Below, in pieces: positions 6,179-10,328 of a stretch of 10,328 nucleotides of DNA. The notes under the pieces are model-generated. The model searched no databases and was not told the origin of the DNA. It saw only the letters and a list, made by a program, of their open reading frames with translations. Origin of the DNA: Phycisphaerales bacterium (GTDB lineage Bacteria; Planctomycetota; Phycisphaerae; Tepidisphaerales; Tepidisphaeraceae); assembly GCA_028288905.1 (NCBI GenBank), contig JAQGHJ010000171.1, positions 1 through 10,328 of the forward strand. The letters are read 5' to 3'. Each line of letters opens with the position of its first letter. Position 1 is the stretch's first letter. Both the position numbers and the translations under genes were made by a program.

Positions 6179-7168
6179 TTACTGGATCACGATTTTCGTC
6201 CCCTCGAAGTCGAACCGGAACCGCACTTCCCGCAGCCCGGCCTGGGTCAGGGCGTGGCGGAGCTTCGTCTTGTCGTCGGCGTAGAACATCAGGAACCCCC
6301 CGCCGCCGGCCCCGATCACCTTCCCGCCGGCCGCCCCGTTCGCCATCGCCAGCGTGTACCACCCGTCGATGTCCGGGTTGCTCATCCCGCCGGACCGCTT
6401 CTTCTTGTGTTCCCAGTGGACGTTCATCAGCTCGCCGAACTTGTGCAGGTCGCCGGTCTCCAGGGCCGCCTGGCTCTGGTACCCGAGCTCCTTCACGAAG
6501 TGCAGGTTGTCGATCATGTCCTTGTCGGCCTGCTTCGACTTACTGTCCTGGTCCTTCAGGATGCTGCTGGCGCTGCGGCTGTACCCGGTGAAGAACAGAA
6601 GCAGGTTGTCCTCGAGGTTGTACAGCGTCTCGCTGTCGACCTTCAGCGGGGCCGCCTCGACGTGCCCGTTCGGAAGGAACTGGAAGCACGTGAGCCCGCC
6701 GTACGCGGCGATGTACTGGTCCTGCTTGCCGATCGGCTCCCCGAGCCGGTCGATCTCGATGTGGCACGCCTGCTCGGCCAGCTGCTGAGGGTGGATGAGG
6801 TTCTTGCGGTGGGCGTGCAGCGCCTTGAGCAGCGCGGTCGTGAAGCTGCCGCTGGACCCGAGCCCGGTCCCGGACGGGATGTCAGCCATGCTCGTCAGCT
6901 CGACGTGCGGCTCGCCGTTGCACCCGACGCCGGTCAGCCGCATCGCCTCGCGGATGATGGGGTGCTGGATCTGGTCGACCGACTCGGCGTGCTCCAGCTT
7001 CGAGTACTTCAGGATCAGGTCCTTCTGGAACGTCTGGTGGACCGTGATGTACACGTACTTGTCGATCGCGGCGGCGATCAGGAACCCGCTGTGCTTCTTG
7101 TAGTAGCTCGGGAGGTCGGTGCCGCCGCCGCCGAGGCTGATCCGCAGCGGGCTTCGGGTGATGATCAT
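6179..7168 (-). CDS. hddA: HddA-like D-glycero-alpha-D-manno-heptose-7-phosphate kinase (GHMP family)
   Basis: A 329-aa cytosolic GHMP kinase, normal family length. Motif 1 is MIITRSPLRISLGGGGTDLPSY (1-22), with the GGGTDLP wording typical of HddA and fucokinase-like kinases. The ATP loop is IPSGTGLGSSGSF (97-109), followed by EIDRLGEPIGKQDQYIAAYGG (138-158), and the C-terminal motif 3 is KVIGAGGGGFLMFY. The expected reaction is ATP-dependent phosphorylation of heptose 7-phosphate at C1, giving the 1,7-bisphosphate that the GmhB-like phosphatase then trims. ATG 7168 is chosen because motif 1 begins at residue 1 and GGAG lies 5 nt upstream; the open frame to 7315 adds only an Ala/Arg/Pro-rich shadow. 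It is the first gene of the minus-strand block, opposite the glycosyltransferase. GHMP kinases for other sugars look alike, so the substrate call leans on its neighbours. Confidence 0.87.
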   Translation of the reverse strand: MIITRSPLRISLGGGGTDLPSYYKKHSGFLIAAAIDKYVYITVHQTFQKDLILKYSKLEHAESVDQIQHPIIREAMRLTGVGCNGEPHVELTSMADIPSGTGLGSSGSFTTALLKALHAHRKNLIHPQQLAEQACHIEIDRLGEPIGKQDQYIAAYGGLTCFQFLPNGHVEAAPLKVDSETLYNLEDNLLLFFTGYSRSASSILKDQDSKSKQADKDMIDNLHFVKELGYQSQAALETGDLHKFGELMNVHWEHKKKRSGGMSNPDIDGWYTLAMANGAAGGKVIGAGGGGFLMFYADDKTKLRHALTQAGLREVRFRFDFEGTKIVIQ

Positions 7169-7330
7169 TCGTGCTCCGGGGTGGGGCGCCGCGCTGGACG
7201 CGGGCCGCGGGGAACCGGGCACCATAACCGACCGTCGACGGATTTGAAAAACGCCCGCCTGGCGTGGAGCGCCAGCGGCCGCCGAACGTAATGCGGCGCC
7301 CACCGGCGGCGTCACTGAACCACGTTTGCC

Positions 7331-7358
7331 TTGATCGTTCTGCGCGTTTCTTTACAAT
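7331..7358 (+). promoter_or_regulatory. Candidate sigma70-type promoter for the glycosyltransferase unit
   Basis: TTGATC (7331-7336) and TACAAT (7353-7358) are separated by 16 nt and lie in a locally AT-richer stretch of an otherwise very G/C-rich region. Transcription would start near 7365, leaving a leader of about 150 nt before ATG 7518. This rests on sequence match only. Confidence 0.5.
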
Positions 7359-7427
7359 CGCCGGGTTGACGGAACCCCGCCTGGGACATGCGAGTCGGCC
7401 GGCCCGGCCAGATTCGAGGTCCGGCCG

Positions 7428-7460
7428 CCGCCTGTCCGATGAAGCATATCGGACGGGCGG
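7428..7460 (+). promoter_or_regulatory. 13-bp hairpin in the glycosyltransferase leader
   Basis: Arm 7428-7440 pairs with 7448-7460 over 13 positions, with one T-G wobble, around a 7-nt loop GAAGCAT. It is the strongest stem I found in the window. It sits between the candidate promoter and the ribosome binding site, suggesting a structured 5' leader; it could also be an operator for a dimeric regulator, since the core GTCCGAT/ATCGGAC is a perfect palindrome. Confidence 0.5.
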
Positions 7461-7461
7461 G

Positions 7462-7489
7462 ACGGCGTGACGAGCCGCCCGCACGCCGT
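7462..7489 (+). promoter_or_regulatory. 8-bp hairpin next to the first leader hairpin
   Basis: ACGGCGTG (7462-7469) and CACGCCGT (7482-7489) are perfect reverse complements around a 12-nt loop. The stem begins 2 nt after the 13-bp hairpin ends and finishes 13 nt before the AAGGAG ribosome binding site, so the two stems are consecutive. Confidence 0.45.
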
Positions 7490-7517
7490 AGTGAGGGTTC
7501 CCAAGGAGCAAGAACTT

Positions 7518-8321
7518 ATGTCAGGTCGGCCCGACCAGCCGCTGTTGAGCATCGTTGTCCCCGCGTACAACGAGGTGCAGCGGATCGCTCGGACCGTGGC
7601 CGACATCCAGTCGTTCCTCGACGGCCGGGGGTACACCTACGAGGTAATCGTGTCCGCCGACGGGACCGACGGCACCCGCGAAGCCGTTGCCGCAATCGCC
7701 GCGACCGACCCGCGGGTGAGCGTGATCGGATCGCCCGAGCGGCGCGGCAAGGGCCGGGGCGTCCGGGAGGGCATCCTCCGGGCCCGCGGCCAGTTCGTCG
7801 GGAACGTCGACGCGGACTACAAGACCCCGATCGATCAGGTCGAGCGGATGCTCCCGTACCTCCGCGAAGGGTACCCGGTCGTGATCGGGTCGCGGCGGGC
7901 CGAGGGGACGAAGATCGAGAAGCACCAGCCGCTGTACCGCCGGGTCGGGTCGAAGGGATTCGCCTTCGTTATGAGGGCGATGGTCGGGCTGTACGGGATC
8001 AACGACACCCAGTGCGGGTTCAAGTTCTTCAGCCGGTCGGCCGCCCAGCGGCTGTTCACGAAGCAAAAGATCGACGGGTACATGTTCGACGTCGAGATCC
8101 TGCGGCTCGCCCGGCTGGAGGGGTACCGGATCAAAGAGGTCGGCGTCCGCTGGGCGGACGACGGCGACACCCGGTACGACCCGATCAGCGGGACGATCCG
8201 CAACGCCAAGGAACTGCTGCGGATCCGCTTCATGCGGTACGACGAAGACCGCGCCCGCCAGGTCGACGCGCCGGCGGCCAGCCCGCCCGCCCTCGCCGGG
8301 GCGGGCAACGCCCGGCGGTAA
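7518..8321 (+). CDS. Family 2 glycosyltransferase, ALG5/DPM-like
   Basis: A 267-aa GT-A fold glycosyltransferase. ATG 7518 is set by AAGGAG at 7503-7508 (9-nt spacing) and by the fold start LLSIVVPAYNE (9-19). Further marks are YEVIVSADGTDGT (41-53), ERRGKGRGVREGIL (74-87), the metal-binding VDADYKTP (97-104), IGSRRAEGTKI, and DTQCGFKFFSRSAA, which is typical of dolichyl-phosphate glucosyl/mannosyltransferase relatives; the DGYMFDVEILRLA and VRWADDGDTRYDP segments extend that match. No membrane segment is visible, so it likely acts at the inner face of the membrane, moving a sugar from a nucleotide donor to a polyprenyl phosphate or lipid-linked acceptor. The donor is unknown. The tail after about residue 250 is Ala/Pro-rich. 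It heads a plus-strand unit, 34 nt before the methyltransferase gene, and is divergent from the heptose block. Confidence 0.87.
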   Translation: MSGRPDQPLLSIVVPAYNEVQRIARTVADIQSFLDGRGYTYEVIVSADGTDGTREAVAAIAATDPRVSVIGSPERRGKGRGVREGILRARGQFVGNVDADYKTPIDQVERMLPYLREGYPVVIGSRRAEGTKIEKHQPLYRRVGSKGFAFVMRAMVGLYGINDTQCGFKFFSRSAAQRLFTKQKIDGYMFDVEILRLARLEGYRIKEVGVRWADDGDTRYDPISGTIRNAKELLRIRFMRYDEDRARQVDAPAASPPALAGAGNARR

Positions 8322-8355
8322 ACCCGCGCGGCCCCGACGACCCCTTGCACACCTC

Positions 8356-9279
8356 ATGCAGACAGCCGACCCCACGCAGGACGTTTCCACCGACGACGCG
8401 ACCGGCCTTTCGACGGTCACGATCTCCGCACCGGCCGCGGTTCTGGAGGGCAGGGTGATCCATCGCACGATCGGCGGCCCGACCACGGCCGCCGCCCCAG
8501 ACGTCGAGGTCGTCCCCGGGCCAGTCCCGGCCGGCCCTCCCGCCTCCCCCCGCGCTCGCACGGGCAAGTGGCCCAAGACCTTTCCCCCCCTCACGGCCGA
8601 ACAGTCGCGGATCAGCGACGACTTCATGCAGGCTTGGCACGAGGTGCTGCCGGCCAAGTACGGGATCGTCGAGCGGTTCAACCACGGGTACGCCGCCTGG
8701 CACGCGCCGAAGGAGTTCACCAAGAGCCTGGAGATCGGGGCTGGGCTCGGCGAGCACCTCGAGCACGAGCACCTGACCCCCGAGCAGCGGCGGAACTACT
8801 ACGCGCTGGAACTGCGGGCAAACATGTCCGCCGAGATCGCCCGGAAGTACCCGGACGTCAACGCGATCACCGGCGACTGCCAACAGCGGCTCGACTTCGC
8901 CGACGGGTTCTTCGACCGCATCCTCGCCATCCACGTCCTCGAGCACCTGCCGGACCTGCCGGCGGCCGTCCGCGAGGCGTACCGGCTGTGCAACAAGGAC
9001 CGCGGCGTGTTCCAGGTCGTCATCCCGTGCGAGGGGAGCATGGCCTACACGCTCGCCCGCAAAGTGTCGGCCCAGCGGGTGTTCGAGAAGCGGTACCCGG
9101 GCCAGAGCTACCGCTGGTTCATCGAGCGGGAGCACATCAACCTGCCCGGCGAGATCAAGGAAGAGCTGGACCCGTACTTCAGCATGCACCGCCAGAGCTA
9201 CTTCCCGCTCAAGGTCCCGTTCCAGTTCTGCAACCTGTGCATCGGGCTGACGCTCCGGCCGCGGCCGGGCGTGGCGTGA
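8356..9279 (+). CDS. Class I SAM-dependent methyltransferase
   Basis: A 307-aa protein with a Rossmann methyltransferase core: motif I LEIGAGLGEH (125-134), an acidic strand end after YYALEL (148-153), the adenine-side GDCQQRLDFADGFFD (173-187), and the post-motif LAIHVLEHLPDLPAAVREAYRL typical of Methyltransf_11 enzymes. The C-terminal half (RWFIEREHINLPGEIKEEL...) probably forms the acceptor site. Residues 1-72 are low-complexity Pro/Ala/Thr-rich and unlike the core; either this is a flexible lead or the true start is further in (for example GTG 8455). No Shine-Dalgarno is visible before ATG 8356. The acceptor is unknown; being 34 nt downstream of a glycosyltransferase suggests a glycan or lipid-linked sugar, but that is inference. 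Confidence 0.82.
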   Translation: MQTADPTQDVSTDDATGLSTVTISAPAAVLEGRVIHRTIGGPTTAAAPDVEVVPGPVPAGPPASPRARTGKWPKTFPPLTAEQSRISDDFMQAWHEVLPAKYGIVERFNHGYAAWHAPKEFTKSLEIGAGLGEHLEHEHLTPEQRRNYYALELRANMSAEIARKYPDVNAITGDCQQRLDFADGFFDRILAIHVLEHLPDLPAAVREAYRLCNKDRGVFQVVIPCEGSMAYTLARKVSAQRVFEKRYPGQSYRWFIEREHINLPGEIKEELDPYFSMHRQSYFPLKVPFQFCNLCIGLTLRPRPGVA

Positions 9280-9458
9280 ACGCGGCTGGGTAGTTACGAC
9301 CAGCTCGTCGCGACGTCCGACCGTTCCGTCACCTACCGCCGGCCGAATAGCCACGATTGGTTGACGAGTCGGGTCCTCCGGCCGACGTTCCAACACCGTT
9401 CGGCCACGTCACGGCGAAGGGTTGTCGGGCGGCCGCGTCCTCTCGACACGCCGTCACA
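9280..9458. other. Gap before the membrane protein gene
   Basis: These 179 bases lie between the methyltransferase stop and the ATG at 9459. A TTGACG word occurs at 9361-9366 but no matching -10 element follows at a normal distance. No stem with a T-tract, repeat or RNA gene was seen. Confidence 0.35.
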
Positions 9459-10328
9459 ATGAGGCACCCGGACAAACCTCGACGACCGGCCTCCCCGGCA
9501 GCGGACGCGGCGCAACCTCGGCCTACGTCCAGGCCCTCGCAGCCGAGGGTCGGCAACCAGTTAAGGTCCGGGGCGCTCGTCGTCCTGCTCGTGGCCTTGG
9601 TGGCGGTATTCTACGCCTGGGTCGTCTCCGCCGGCCGAATGGCCCGCTGGCCGACGTACGGCACGTACTACGACCAGCTTGCCGACGCCTTTCTCCTAGG
9701 CCAGACGTCGTTGCCGCTGGAACCGGACCCCCGCCTGCTCGCCCTGCCCGACCCGTACGAACCGGGCGCCAACGCCAGCGTCCGCCTGCACGACGCGCTG
9801 CTGTACCGCGGACAGTACTACCTGTACTGGGGGCCGGTGCCCGGAGCGCTCCTGGCCGGCGGGAAGCTTCTGTTCGCCCGCGACTTGACCACGGTGGTCG
9901 GCGACCAGTACCTCGCCTTCTGGTTCGCGGTCGGCACGGCGGCGGCGGCAGCGGCGCTGCTGTGGCGGGCGCGGCTCCGGCTGTTTCCGGGCCAGTCGCA
10001 TAGGGCGGTCGGGCTCGGCGTGGTAGTGGTCGGCCTGGCCGGGCCGGTCCCGTACACCCTCGCGCGGGCGTCGGTGTACGAGGCCGCCATCCTCGGCGGA
10101 CAGTGCTTCCTGGTGGCGGGGGTGTACGCCGCGTACCGCGGGTTGTTCCCGGCCGATCGGGGCGACCGGACCCCATCCCCGGGGGTGCCGGGACCGCCGG
10201 GCCAGCGCACCGTGCCAAGCCCCGCTTGGCTCACCGTCGCCGGAGCGTGTTGGGCGGCGGCGGTCGGGTGTCGCCTGAGCCTAGCCCCAGCCGTCGCGGC
10301 GTTGGGCCTGCTTGCGGTTGGCAAGCTG
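9459..10328 (+). CDS. Multi-pass membrane protein, N-terminal 290 residues (3' end outside window)
   Basis: The frame beginning at ATG 9459 is open to the last base (290 codons) and runs off the window. It has a basic, Pro-rich cytoplasmic lead (1-37) and a first membrane helix GALVVLLVALVAVFYAWVV (38-56). A roughly 90-residue loop follows with YYDQLADAFLLGQTSL (70-85), DPRLLALPDPYEPGANA (90-106) and YRGQYYLYWGPVPGALL (116-132). Further hydrophobic segments lie near 150-168, 183-197, 206-226 and 250-270. A first helix followed by a large external loop and many helices resembles GT-C type sugar transferases that use lipid-linked donors, which suits a neighbouring ALG5/DPM-like gene, but no diagnostic catalytic motif is seen and I leave it unnamed. 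No Shine-Dalgarno precedes the ATG, and the frame has no stop close upstream, so an earlier start is possible. Other frames here give Arg/Pro/Gly-rich artefacts. Confidence 0.72.
   Translation, partial: MRHPDKPRRPASPAADAAQPRPTSRPSQPRVGNQLRSGALVVLLVALVAVFYAWVVSAGRMARWPTYGTYYDQLADAFLLGQTSLPLEPDPRLLALPDPYEPGANASVRLHDALLYRGQYYLYWGPVPGALLAGGKLLFARDLTTVVGDQYLAFWFAVGTAAAAAALLWRARLRLFPGQSHRAVGLGVVVVGLAGPVPYTLARASVYEAAILGGQCFLVAGVYAAYRGLFPADRGDRTPSPGVPGPPGQRTVPSPAWLTVAGACWAAAVGCRLSLAPAVAALGLLAVGKL

Larger units (their letters stand above)
7169..7517. other. Divergent intergenic region of 349 bp
   Basis: This lies between the hddA start (leftward) and the glycosyltransferase start (rightward). It holds a good rightward promoter candidate (7331-7358) and two strong hairpins in the rightward leader. 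It also has a small 6-bp hairpin CTGGCG/CGCCAG at 7259-7275 and a weak leftward promoter-like pair read on the minus strand (TTTCAA at 7244-7249, TTATGG at 7223-7228, 15-nt spacing). Both transcription units could be controlled here. No gene is evident. Confidence 0.5.

Noticed and set aside
6059..7291. 410-aa plus-strand open frame antisense to hddA
   Set aside because: Its composition is typical of a G/C-rich shadow frame (Val, Leu, Arg, Asp, Pro runs). The minus-strand frame has complete GHMP kinase motifs.
7169..7517. tRNA or known riboswitch in the divergent gap
   Set aside because: No T-loop GGTTCRANNCC-like segment with a cloverleaf, and no conserved riboswitch core that I could recognise.
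7521..8723. 400-aa minus-strand open frame antisense to the glycosyltransferase
   Set aside because: It has no recognisable domain and spans two real plus-strand genes with clear motifs and a Shine-Dalgarno site.
9422..10003. 193-aa plus-strand open frame
   Set aside because: Arg/Pro/Gly-rich shadow. The frame beginning at 9459 gives membrane helices and ordered loop motifs and stays open to the window end.

Overview
This is a high-GC, gene-dense bacterial window. Three traits suggest a planctomycete, most likely Gemmataceae: the base composition and strong G/C bias at third codon positions, a Tat-exported FAD oxidoreductase of a type common there, and mostly weak or absent Shine-Dalgarno sequences. 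The placement is inferred from gene style only, since no rRNA or marker gene is present.

Layout. (1) 1-666 (+): the C-terminal part of an FGGY-family sugar kinase, best read as xylulokinase. It is followed by an inverted-repeat intergenic segment. (2) 808-2508 (+): an exported FAD-dependent oxidoreductase. (3) 2581-7168 (-): a six-gene block read right to left, namely HddA-like GHMP sugar kinase, an unknown 127-aa protein, HddC-like nucleotidyltransferase, GmhA-like SIS isomerase, GmhB-like HAD phosphatase and a short transaldolase. (4) 7169-7517: a divergent intergenic region with a good candidate promoter and two consecutive perfect or near-perfect hairpins in the rightward leader. (5) 7518-10328 (+): an ALG5/DPM-like family 2 glycosyltransferase, a class I SAM methyltransferase, and the N-terminal 290 residues of a multi-pass membrane protein that runs off the window.

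How the genes work together (inference from family knowledge). The minus-strand block has the four activities of a nucleotide-activated heptose pathway: sedoheptulose-7-phosphate isomerisation (GmhA), C1 phosphorylation (HddA), C7 dephosphorylation (GmhB) and nucleotidyl transfer (HddC), giving an NDP-D-glycero-D-manno-heptose, by analogy GDP-linked. Transaldolase at the end of the block can make sedoheptulose 7-phosphate, the pathway's entry metabolite. The divergent glycosyltransferase, methyltransferase and membrane protein are plausible surface-glycan partners. The most notable unknowns are the 127-aa protein between the kinase and the nucleotidyltransferase, and the divergent active site of the isomerase.

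Non-coding structure is unusually rich. Five of the six gaps within or next to this block hold short hairpins or repeats. These include one 40-nt dispersed repeat found twice in the window and a CACGGAGG-type inverted repeat pair around an AT-richer core between the isomerase and phosphatase genes. I see no CRISPR, tRNA, rRNA, transposase or integrase.
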